Positions 35,637 to 46,269 of a stretch of DNA of 64,000 nt are shown piece after piece. The stretch is from the NCBI GenBank assembly GCA_011800805.1, contig MPNW01000140.1, positions 140,464-204,463 of the forward strand, given 5' to 3'. This DNA is from Hirudo medicinalis. Its lineage: Eukaryota > Annelida > Clitellata > Hirudinida > Hirudinidae. Positions within the stretch are counted from its first letter, which is position 1. Each line of letters begins with the position of its first letter. The notes below the pieces were generated by a model. The model searched no databases. It was not told the origin of the DNA and was given only the letters and a program-made list of their open reading frames with translations. The translations under genes were made by a program, and so were the position numbers.

Positions 35637-37199
35637 TTAATTATTACTAGTTTTGGGAAATAAGGCATGATATGCTGCTTGACTGCAGAGATCCTTGATG
35701 GACTTCTTAATCAGTGTCAAAACAACCGAGGGAGGAATGATTGTCGACTTGTCCGGCAATTCCCTCAGAGGATCTGTGTTTGACCAGTTGTTGTACACGA
35801 GATTCCTCCACTTGGCAATGGCTGCAAAGTGCTGTTCACCGAACATGTAGTTGGGACTGAGCTCGATCAGAGAAGAATTCTTCTTCAGAAACAAGGTGTG
35901 AGTGAGTCCAGCTCCGTGCATTCCAATCAAAATGTCAGCCCATGTCACCAGGTTTAGCTGTTCTTTCATCTCAAAAACATCAATTTGTGAACCTTTGATT
36001 CGAAATTTCTCTCTGGGCAGTTTCAGCTTCAGGTAATTCACCAACTCCATCTCATTGGCAATCTTCCGAGAGATGGATCCCTTGGGATTTCGTGGGTGGG
36101 CCACATAATCGTGTCTCCAGATAAACAAAATGTTGAAAGTCTTGCAATCGTGCCTCGGCAAATCCTCTTCCTTTATTCCGTAAGAGTCCAGGAAGAAAGA
36201 CCGAAATTCCTCAAATAGGGGGAGCTTTTTGTCAGTGATGAAAATGCCCATTGGACTATTGTACCCCAAAATTCCCCAGGCTAGTTTCTTGAATCTGGTT
36301 CGAACGGGCAAAGATGAAAGACGAATGGTGGAGTTGAAAAGACGATTCCAAACCTGATCAAGATTACCACTGGGGTGAGCGTCGACGAGGAGGATGTTCG
36401 TGTCGAAGGAAGTGTGGTTGAAAAACTCCTTGACGAGGAATGCATTATACCAGTCTGTCATGGTGTGGTAGACATTTGCATATTCATACCTAGTGATTGC
36501 TATTGTGAAATCTTGCACAACTGCTTCTTCCACTACTTCATCCTTGTCCCCAAAGGTTTCAGTTGATAAACTCATCATCCAATCATTGAGGTGATTATCA
36601 GCATTAAAGTCATACTTAGGCCTAGAAGAGCACTTTCTTCTAAAACAACCCACTTCATAAATGTAGTATTCATCATCTTCGTTCTGCATGATGACACTTT
36701 CTATTGACTCACCTCCTAATCTCTTGCATTTGCAAAATTCTCTGTTAATTATCATATCATTTGTGTAAAGAAAATTGTCATTATATCCAATCATAAGTCC
36801 ATCACACATGTGAGTGGCGGACAATCTCCAATTTGCAAAATCATCTGGCTCTGAAGAATGTTTGTGATAGGGAACTTTTTTCCAAAAGGATCTATAAGTA
36901 TTAATGGGTAACAAACCCTTGGAAAGAACTGGGACTACAGAAGAAAACTTTGGATAAACTGATGTGCTCCATTTTGTGCTGAGATTGGTGGCAGCTTTTG
37001 CCATAAAAAAATCTGATAAATCTCCTCTGAAAATATTCTTGAATATGCTATTAAATCCAACGTTTGTGGTTTTAAAATCGTTAGGGGAAGAACTGCCTCC
37101 AGTATGCATTTTAAAACTAAGGTACAACATAGCTGCAATGGTCAATCCAATAAGCAGTTTTAACGTTCTTAAGGCGTAAAACTTCATCTTGTCTGACAA
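35637..37199 (-). CDS. GT61-family glycosyltransferase, beta-1,2-xylosyltransferase-like, single exon
   Basis: GT61 enzymes transfer sugars in the ER or Golgi: plant-type N-glycan core beta-1,2-xylosyltransferases, EOGT and POMGNT2. One uninterrupted 520-codon frame encodes a type II membrane protein with a short N-terminal tail, a membrane anchor at about residues 10-28 (LRTLKLLIGLTIAAMLYLSF) and a lumenal domain. Family marks: YEYANVYHTMTDWYNAFLV near 240, as in xylosyltransferases; WRHDYVAHPRNPKG near 360; and WADILIGMHGAGLTHTLFL near 420, the GT61 hallmark. The YANVYHT and HPRNPKG phrasing is nearer to xylosyltransferases than to EOGT, but the acceptor cannot be assigned by reading. All other multi-kb genes here are split, so the lack of introns is notable. 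The ATG at 37199 is chosen because the hydrophobic anchor follows directly; an alternative ATG is four codons in. Confidence 0.88.
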   Translation of the reverse strand: MSDKMKFYALRTLKLLIGLTIAAMLYLSFKMHTGGSSSPNDFKTTNVGFNSIFKNIFRGDLSDFFMAKAATNLSTKWSTSVYPKFSSVVPVLSKGLLPINTYRSFWKKVPYHKHSSEPDDFANWRLSATHMCDGLMIGYNDNFLYTNDMIINREFCKCKRLGGESIESVIMQNEDDEYYIYEVGCFRRKCSSRPKYDFNADNHLNDWMMSLSTETFGDKDEVVEEAVVQDFTIAITRYEYANVYHTMTDWYNAFLVKEFFNHTSFDTNILLVDAHPSGNLDQVWNRLFNSTIRLSSLPVRTRFKKLAWGILGYNSPMGIFITDKKLPLFEEFRSFFLDSYGIKEEDLPRHDCKTFNILFIWRHDYVAHPRNPKGSISRKIANEMELVNYLKLKLPREKFRIKGSQIDVFEMKEQLNLVTWADILIGMHGAGLTHTLFLKKNSSLIELSPNYMFGEQHFAAIAKWRNLVYNNWSNTDPLRELPDKSTIIPPSVVLTLIKKSIKDLCSQAAYHALFPKTSNN

Positions 37200-38079
37200 A
37201 TATCGTTATGCAGTCAGCTTTTTATATGCAAAATTCGGAGAAACCCCTTAAACCGACCTCAATGCCGATTTCATCTGAACAAGTGGAGAAGCAGTTCAAC
37301 AACGGTAAAAAATATATTTCAAGAATTTAACTTTAACAAAACTTAATGACAAGTTACTCCCAATTCAATTGATCCGCTGGGAGATAACCACTGATTGCAA
37401 CAAAACAACTGTGGCGGCTAAAGTAACACTTTATGATAAGCATGCTATATGCATGCATCCATAAAAATTCTTAAATTTCATTAACTTTTACCAACTGTTT
37501 AGTTTTTAGCTGTCTAATCATCAGCTCAAAATATCACAATTTTTAGTTTTCATGTTTATTCCGACAAACAACTTCGAACTCATATCAGGGTAATGCCGCA
37601 AAACCTTAAATGTGAAACGAAATCAATCAAAAGCTCTTGCGACATGTGAGTTTTTCAAAAAAAAGTTTATATGCTCAGAAAACTTTGAACAACTATTTTG
37701 ATTTCAAGAAGGAAGAGGAGGATTTATTATCATTAGTTTCATAACTCGATGATTGAGACATTTCGATTTCGATGGCCTTTTATAAATGAAATGCGGCAGA
37801 GGGGCCGACCATAAAAGACGTCACGCACCAGGGAAATTCAGGAGCGTAACGAGAGGTTCAAAAGATATGGTCAGTGTAATTTCAAACCATTGGATAAAAA
37901 CTTCAATTTTATCTATTCATTCATTCTAAAACAACATAATTTGAAAGATTTGCTGAAGTCTTGAGTTTATTTGTTAATCAGATTTCTGAAACAGCCTGGA
38001 AATTAAACATCAATAAAGCACACGAAATGAGAAGATATCTGTTGGGTCTTTGTATGAATATTCCAACTTTATAAAACTG
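37200..38079. other. 5' flank of the GT61 gene up to the retrotransposon
   Basis: AT-rich, no exon seen. Confidence 0.5.
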
Positions 38080-38255
38080 AACAGAAACTTTATTGGCAGA
38101 CAAAAACTTCGAAACCGAAACGCGACTGAAATATATCGCTAATAAGTACGTATTCGCCTGCAATATCGTCAAACTCGCAATCCTTCTCGAACTCTAACTT
38201 TCCGCTCCCTCAGATTGTTTCCCCCAGTCCTTTTATACTCCAATATGGCGTCACA
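38080..38255 (-). repeat. 3' LTR of the gypsy element (left end approximate)
   Basis: Starts TGTGACGCC at 38255, has TATAAAAG at about 38230-38237 and AATAAA at 38089-38094. About 120 bases match the 5' LTR, with differences including a small indel near 38145. Confidence 0.75.
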
Positions 38256-40783
38256 AAACCTCCGCGCCAGCCGAAGAGTCTCCCAGAGCTTTGAGGCGTA
38301 ATCTCTCCGACCGTATAGGAAGTATAAGCTCCGGATCCTACAGATTTGGCCGCTGGAAGTTTCTTCGTCCTCTTGGCCGACCTCTGGGTCTTCTCGGGGG
38401 TTGTACCGTTGCTAGTACAGTTGTTGAAAATGGAATATTCCTTGAAGTTGGAGTGGGACACCCGGCAGGCACCACGCCTGGATCATCGTCCTCATCCACT
38501 CCGTGTCTGGGTCTCAATTGCTCAAAGTGCTTCTTCCAAGTAGGTCCTTTTGGCACGGCCTGTATCAAAACATGGCGAGGTCCCAAGACTTGAACCACAA
38601 CTGCCGGGATCCATCTGGGAACGCGATCCTTACCCGGATCGATGCGTTGTACATAACAGGACTTCCCGACATCGAATTTGGTGTTGCCCGTTCTCTTGTT
38701 TGACGTAGGCTTGTTCAGTCTGTTTTGCAGACTTTTTGCTATTTGAGGCACAGAAGGCAAAAGCGCATCTAATTTGCCTCGTAATTGCCTCCCGTTTAGC
38801 AATTCACTTGGTGAGAGGCCAGACTCCAAAGGTGTTCGTCAATAGTGAATTAGGAATTCCTGTAATGCTTGGCTACACGGAAGCCGCGATTTTCTCAACG
38901 ATTGTTTGAAGGTCTGCACTAACTTCTCCGCTTGTCCGTTTGTAGCGGGATGATAAGGTGCTCCTCTCATGTGTGGAATACCTCGCTTTCTCAGAAATTT
39001 TTGAAATTCTTCTAATGTAAAAGTAGACGCATTGTCCGTTACGAGTGTATGCGGACACCCGAAATGGGCGAAATCCTCTTCGAGTAAATGGCATGAGAGT
39101 GGTATGGGGTATCTGTGAGGTACTAACTGGGAATTTACGGTCACCGAATAATCACCACAGATTCGAAAATTAGACTTCTTTTCGCCTGGTCTCAGACTCT
39201 TTCAAATCGATACTAGCGGAGTTCCATAATCATTGAAGTGCGTTGGAGACCAAATCCCTTTCTTTATTCCTGCATCAAGAGCCTGATTTAAATCTTCTTG
39301 AATTGAAAATGGAACTGTACTTGCCTTGACAAAAATTGGCGCTGCTTCGGGTTTGAATTTTACCTCTAACTCGAAATCTTTCAAACAGCCGAGTTCTTGC
39401 TCGAAACATTCTTTGAAATCGTGGCAAATTTTGTGACATGCTTTTTCAACGGTTTTTGAATCAGATTCTTCATCAATCTTTAAAACGTGATTGCGTAACA
39501 AGTTTGACCTGTCAATTTTCAGTTCAACTATGGCTTTCCTGCCAATAATGTTGAGTTTTGGTAACTTGGTGACATTAAATTCTAGAGGTACTTTTTGAGA
39601 TTCCGATGTCGAAACAATAATTTCACAGACTCCTATGTTCGGGACGGTGTCTCCTGTTGCAGAAATATACCTTGTACTGGAAGGTTTTAGACTGGGCTTT
39701 CCCCACTTTTTCCATACTTCGATTGAACAGAAGTTATCCCTTGCTCCACTGTCCAACTCGAAAGCAAATTCTGATTTTGCAATTTGTAACATTTGTATAA
39801 GAGGGGTGTGGCTCGGGATTGTGTGGATTGAGTTTACTTTTTTCTCTCTTTTGAACTTCTTTTTTAGACATGCTTTTTCCAGGTGTCCTATGATTCCACA
39901 GAAGTTGCATTCAGTTTTGATATGTTTGCAACCATTGGCGTGTTGTCCTTTTTTCCCACATCTTGGACACGTTCCTTTCGGGAATGGAAATTTCGAGAGC
40001 TGTTGCACCTGGCTTCTCGTTTTGAAATCTACTTTTCTGGTTTAATTAACAGAGATTGAACTGGTTTAATTCCGGCAGCTTTTAAAACTTTCATTAACGG
40101 TGTGCCGTGTACTGTGGCTTTGGCGACTTTAGGAGATTCTTCCACTTCAGTAGCGATTTCAACTGCCCGATTGAAAGTTAGTTCGTCTTCTGGGATTTTG
40201 AACAACGACTTGAGAACAGCCTCGTTATCAACAGAACACATAAATCTTGTTCTCAACGCTTCATCGAGCGTATCCTCAATACTAGGAAAATCACATGTAG
40301 AGGCGGCTGTTCGAATTTTTGCCGCGAGTTCTTGAATAGTCTCTCCTGGTTACCTTTTCAACTCAGTCCAAAATCTAAACCTTTCTCTCACAATGAATCT
40401 TTTGGGATTGAAATTTTGAATCATCACTGCTTGAATTTCCGAGAAGTCCAATTTATTGACTTCGCATGGAATTGGCTTTTGTGAAGCCGCAGTTTGCAAA
40501 AGCTTATAAATTGAAGCAGACTGATTTGTGAGCAAAACTTGTGCAATCGTTCCACAACTCTTAACTAGGTTCGAAAGGTATGAAATTCGGGATGGTCGCA
40601 GAGTTTGCGGCAATTGAACGAACTAAAGTCTCCATTTGTTGCGAAAACATTTCCAGAAATGTTGTAACTCGCAGTTAGTCGATTACACCAAGACACTACA
40701 GACAACTACTTTATTCGCCAACGAATCCACACTACCTAACACATAACTAGGACTAGAACGAACAAAAGGGAAGTTGCCGCTCC

Positions 40784-41091
40784 NNNNNNNNNNNNNNNNN
40801 NNNNNNNNNNNNNNNNNNNNNNNNNNNNNNNNNNNNNNNNNNNNNNNNNNNNNNNNNNNNNNNNNNNNNNNNNNNNNNNNNNNNNNNNNNNNNNNNNNNN
40901 NNNNNNNNNNNNNNNNNNNNNNNNNNNNNNNNNNNNNNNNNNNNNNNNNNNNNNNNNNNNNNNNNNNNNNNNNNNNNNNNNNNNNNNNNNNNNNNNNNNN
41001 NNNNNNNNNNNNNNNNNNNNNNNNNNNNNNNNNNNNNNNNNNNNNNNNNNNNNNNNNNNNNNNNNNNNNNNNNNNNNNNNNNNNNNNNNNN
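40784..41091. other. Assembly gap of 308 N
   Basis: Run of N within the LTR retrotransposon leader. Any open frame across it is meaningless. Confidence 0.99.
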
Positions 41092-41356
41092 TCTTTTGTT
41101 GTGAGCTCGAAAAGATTAATTACTAAATAAACGATTCCCTTCCCAAGTTGATTTCTCAAACTTCTTATAGTTAGTTGCAGACAATAAACAAACATAAAAG
41201 TAAGGATACAACAATAATATCCAAAATATATCGCTAATATCTCCGAAGAACGTATTCGCCTGCAATATCGTCAAACTCGCAATCCTTCTCCAACTCTAAC
41301 TTTCCGCTCCCTCTGACTGTTCCCCCAGTCCTTTTATACTCTAATAAGGCTTCACA
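41092..41356 (-). repeat. 5' LTR of the gypsy element (right part; truncated by the gap)
   Basis: Starts TGTGAAGCC at 41356 with TATAAAAG at 41331-41338, matching the 3' LTR over roughly 41228-41356. The rest runs into the gap. Confidence 0.7.
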
Positions 41357-42268
41357 ATTTATATCAAATTAGGTAAGTAAACTTTTAAAAATACCGTTGT
41401 GTTGGAGTGGATTACATTACTAAGCAAGGAACTAGGCAGTTCTAATAACCTCAATCGTTTGTAATGCGTCCCTACATTTCAGCTTTTCCGGGGGAAACAA
41501 ATCGTTGCTCAACCTGATAAAAGGACCTTTTTTCCGTCTCTCACCAACCGTTGGGCAATAATCAGGGGAGGGAGAGCCCATTGTCGGTGTCCCTCCCCAG
41601 CTATGTCACTGTTGCAAAAGTTAAATTGTAAAATAGACCAGAGTCTGTTAGACCACAAGTCATTGATCACTCTTCGACGTTTTAGGGATGATAGGCCAAG
41701 AACATTAAATAGACAATTTTTGGTTTCGCGAGTGTTAACTATCGAATAAAGTGTACTGTAGTGACAGCGACCATGACGACGAAGACGAGTTCGCTACACA
41801 GTTTATTTACAACAACGGCAACAATGCTCTGACTGACAACATGCTAACTGCTGAAGTAGCAACGTAGCGATGCAGCCGGAAGAGTAGGAGAGACGAGAAG
41901 GGAAGAATGCAGTAATAGTAGTATTTTATTAATGTCCTCAGCATAACGTTGAATAGGACAAAAGGGAAGAATGCCATGACTTAGCTTCTTAAATAGCCAG
42001 TCAGGACAAAGGAGGATGTCCACAAACAAAGTATGCGCGCCTGGTAAGTCATCGCTGATAGGGTTAGGATCAGCACGTGATTATGCTGGATGTGCGACCC
42101 TACAAGTACTTAAAATACGATGATTCTCGAACCCTCGAAACGAATTAAAATTGCATTTTTGACAAAATGTTTGAAAAAACTCATTGTAGAAACTTTATTT
42201 CTTATGTTTGCACACAAAATAAACTCATGTATGTTTAGTAGATGAATTAGGGATGAATCAGTAGATTC
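41357..42268. other. Gene-free stretch, probably old repeats
   Basis: Contains GC-richer pieces (41560-41610, with CCCTCCCCAGCTATGTCACT, a phrase common at transposon flanks) and a repeated AAGGGAAGAATGC at about 41900 and 41962. No gene seen. Confidence 0.4.
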
Positions 42269-45200
42269 CTACGTGAAGGTCAAACCAGCCTCGTTGTAAC
42301 AGTTGTAAATCTTTGACACAGAGCTGATGTAGGCAGCCGTTCTCAGGTCAAGGCCGAGGTTGAATTCCTTTGCCGTGACCATAATTTGCTACAAAGATGT
42401 TTATTGGATTAAAAAATATTTAAAAAATTAAAGGCGTTCAAATATTTACCACATAATTACTTTTATTTTAAAGAGTAATTTCTGAACTAAAATAATAAAA
42501 CAAAATGTCGATTATATTCAACTTACGAGAGCTGAGTTCTCCATGGTCTGGGCAAGACCTGAATGCACGATATCTTGTTCTGACGCTCCCTTAAAAATTG
42601 TTTCAATCAACTTTTAAATCCATATTTTAATTAATTTGTCAACCATTGAACCAAATCCTTTAAAATAAAATTGATATCATTAATTTTTTCAAAAATATGC
42701 ATCACAAACTGTGGACACAATAAAGCATATTTGACACTCCTTAGCCATTTCAATCGATTTTTATTAATAGAATTATATACCGTGCGATTCATAAGTCTCC
42801 GTCTCTAAAACTAAAATTGTATTTAAATAAATTAAGAAAATCTGTTTAGTTTTGATCGATCTTCTCACGTTTACCAAGGTAAACTCATGGTCACTCACAT
42901 CGGTGAACATTTTATAAGCAAATACTAATATTTACCCCCATCCTCTTTAGGAAGCTTCACTGGGATTGACAGCAATGCTTCCCTCGGGTTTGCCAAAGGA
43001 TTTTTCTAGTGACTGCTTCACAGAATCTGCAATTTATTGGGAGTTGAGTATTTTGATGTCTTGTAAACATAGATATTGCTTTTGGCAGCAAATATTAAAT
43101 ATAAAATAATATGATGTCTAATATAATAAAGTTGGTTAAGCAAATTTATTTCTTAAAATAAGAATGGTTACCAAGGAGATGGATGTTAGAGTCCCTCTCG
43201 TATTTGAAAGTCAATCGACCGTAACTGACATGGTTCAAGTTCTTGAGCCACTCGAAGTAGGAAACTGTCACACCACCAGCATTGACATACAAATCCTGAA
43301 TATCAAAAATTCTTATTAGATGATGCTTAAACATTCAACTCAGGAAATTGGGGAACAAAATTCTAGAGGGACTAATTTCACAACAAAGTATGAATAATTA
43401 AACGTTTAACTCAAATAAAAATGATATCAATAATATACTATAATTTCTAAAATGTCTTTGCAAGAGTCTTTGCAAACGTTTATGAAAATTTCCAATTAAA
43501 AATTGGTACTCACTGGGATGACGAGCACTTTCTTGTCCCTGAGGACTTTGTCTGCTGCCATCGTCGTGGGACCGTTGGCAGCTTCAGCGATGATCTGTCA
43601 GAGGAAACATTACATTACGACATGAAAATATAATATGAAAAAACAAGTTTTAATTACATAACTATATTTAGCTAGACAATAAAATGTTAAAAAAAACTCT
43701 TGACAGAATGTATTTAGAAGAATTATATTTAGCCTTATAATTTGAAAAGTAAAAATATCTAGTATTCAAAATTCAGACCTTGGCCTTAATATGATGCGCA
43801 GCATGTTTGGTGATGCTCTTCTCGATGGCAGCAGGAACAAGAATATCACACTTCTCGTACATCAAACTCTCCTCCGGACCAGTATAAGGCTTTGCTTTGG
43901 GGAAGTTCTTGATTGACTTGTGGGTCTGAAAAAGAGGGAGTTGGTATGCTTACATGGCAAGTGAGGTATTAATGCAAAATGCTTGGAATTGTCGGAAAGA
44001 AATTGATTCGTAGAGAACAGTGATCAATTTGGAGATGGTAACGGATCTCACAGAAAGGGTTTTAAATCATGTTTTAATTGTCAAAACATGAAACTAGAAA
44101 AACCAACCAAAAACCAATCTTCCAGTTCTCTTGGGTCGATTCCATGTTGATTGAAGATGCTTCCATCCCACTCCAGAACTCCAACGCATTTGGCACCTGC
44201 TCTGTGAAGGTACCTCATGGTATGAAGACCTACGTTTCCAAAGCCCTGGAATAAAATTCAGCACATAAATTTGAGCCAAAAATAGGAATAGCTTTTTATT
44301 GAAGAGTTTTTATCAATACTCGCACGAGTGCCATTATCTTAATTCTATTATGATGTCACTATCTTATCACTTCGCTGATATTGGTTTCATACTAAGATCC
44401 CCAGTTATCGTAATTTGTTTATCTTAAACAATTTTTATATTACTTTTAGCCAATGTACAAGTGTTGAATCGCTTGCATGAATACCAGCTCTCTAATTTTG
44501 AAATAATCAGACCAACCTGAATAATGAAAGTTTTGTTCTCAAAACCTTTGGAAAGCCCAACTGTGTCCATATGTTCCTGACTGTTGATGAACATTTCAAT
44601 TCCGTGGAAAACACCCTGGAAGTTAATATTTAATTTAATAAATTAATTTAATAAAAAAATTATTAAATTAATACCTATTATTAATAACAAGCAAAACAGT
44701 GTTGTCTTATATACCAGAGACATTTGCTTGCAATATTTACATTTGCAGAAGTTAATTAAATCTTAGAAATAAATACAAATTAGTTAAAAAGCACGATAAT
44801 TTCAAAATCTGACATGAACTGTCATTTACTCACTTTTCCGGTTGCTGAGACCCTCCCGTGGATTCCTCCCTGAGAAATTGGTTTTCCAGTGACACAAGCA
44901 TGAGCATTCATGTCGTGGTGGCCTGAAAATAAAAATTGAATATATTAAAAAATCTGCCTCATAATAAAAATAAAATTATTGAACGTTAACGTTGGAGATG
45001 GTGCTGAATGTCGAGCTTAGTTGGAGATCGATTGAACTAATCAAATTGATGTCAACGATGATGATAACGATGATGATTGTAGAAATGATAACAAAATGTT
45101 GTCGTGCACTCGCAAAGATCCAAAGTGCCAAAGTACATTAAAGCAAACATAATTTGCTCCACCAGGCCGACAAGGACACCTAAAAACAAGTTTGAATCGT

Positions 45201-46269
45201 ATGCGCGCATAGAGGAGATTGTGATCCATTTTGCAACACATTATACACTTATTATATAAAGCACATAACAATAAATTAATGGAAATACATGATTTAATTA
45301 AATGCAATTACAATTAACTTAATTGTCTGGCATTTGATATTTGAGTACGCAAATAGTTCACCAAGTGTTTTTTGGTAAGTATCTGCCATCCAGCTCATTT
45401 CTCTCGGACCAGTGCCCATGTCTGGAGCGGGTACATCAATTCCAGGTCCTACAATGACAACATTGTGAATTAATTGGTTATTTGTGATTTCATATATATT
45501 TTCATTAATTATTGGAGCATTCAAAATATTATTTTCATTAGTGTTGTTTAAAAACATGTCTAAATTAAACTTACCGATAAATCCTCTCTTTGCCAGTTCG
45601 ATAGTGAATCTCCTGGTGATCTTTTCGAGTTCATATTCCGAGTAAAGTTTGGGGTTGATCTTGATGCCGCCCTTGGCACCACCAAAGGGTACGTCGACAC
45701 AGGCACACTTGTAAGTCATGAGGGAAGCCAAAGCTTGGACCTCATCAGCGCATACGTCCAAAGCGTACCTAATACCTGAAAATAGCAGGTTAAGTTGACG
45801 ATTATTATTTGTTCAACAGGTTGCGTTGGAAAGGAAGAATTATATTCAAAAAGTCTCACAAAAATGTACCTCCTTTTGTTGGAGTTTTGTGGTCGCTGTG
45901 CTGTGCCCTGTATGCTTCGATCATTTCAAATTCTCCGTTGTCACGTCTGATGGGGAAGGACATGGAGATGATCCTGTTGCAAGGCTTGATCATGTTAAGA
46001 ATACCCTTAACTTTTTTCATTTTTTCTCCGGGGTTGGAACTTCCGACAGAAGCCTGTTTGGAAAGGACTGGCTCCAAAAGATTGGCGGCTTTGTCATAAT
46101 AGAGTTCGACCATTTCAAAGAAGCTGGCATTGTCCTCGGGATCAGCAGGATCAGTGGGAGCGGCAGAGGATCTCAAACATTTTGTGGAACCTAAGCTGCG
46201 CTTCGAAGTTTGGCCCGCCAAAGACAACCAATTCCCCACTTGAGGGAGCTTGCTCTTCAAGGTCAACAT
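42269..46269 (-). CDS. GLUD: Glutamate dehydrogenase, tandem copy 1, with a one-base deletion in exon 10
   Basis: Mitochondrial enzyme converting glutamate to 2-oxoglutarate plus ammonia with NAD(P). Twelve exons: 45870-46269, 45575-45775, 45362-45448, 44834-44922, 44517-44615, 44108-44245, 43779-43925, 43514-43594, 43172-43295, 42936-43026, 42527-42589 and 42269-42388. The start at 46269 follows a CAG acceptor at 46287, so a non-coding first exon is likely. The N-terminus is basic, as expected for a mitochondrial presequence. Hallmarks: [17 protein letters not shown] around the catalytic lysine, [33 protein letters not shown] (dinucleotide fold) and [18 protein letters not shown]. Exon 10 is 91 bases against 92 in copy 2: one A/T base is missing near 42951, so the frame stops at once (NPSEAS*). 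All other exons are open and spliceable, so this is either a very recent pseudogene or an assembly error. Confidence 0.93.

Larger units (their letters stand above)
38080..41356 (-). mobile_element. Ty3/gypsy LTR retrotransposon, internally deleted and broken
   Basis: Reads leftwards. The 5' LTR starts at about 41356. An assembly gap (40784-41091) interrupts the leader. Gag begins near 40650 and continues in several frames (40029-40613). A nucleocapsid with two CCHC-like knuckles lies near 39850-39970. A protease with active-site FELDSGA lies near 39760. The first part of reverse transcriptase ends near 39100 (HRYPIPL) and is followed immediately by the second half of integrase (TLVTDNAST, GAPYHPATNGQAEKLVQTF). 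The integrase C-terminus continues to about 38340 with an Arg/Pro-rich tail. The RT catalytic block, RNase H and the first half of integrase are absent. Stops near 38839 and 39199 and a frame change in gag confirm it is not functional. The 3' end of the 3' LTR is not fixed. Confidence 0.87.

Noticed and set aside
40683..41195. Long frames across the N run
   Set aside because: They consist mainly of unknown residues from the assembly gap.
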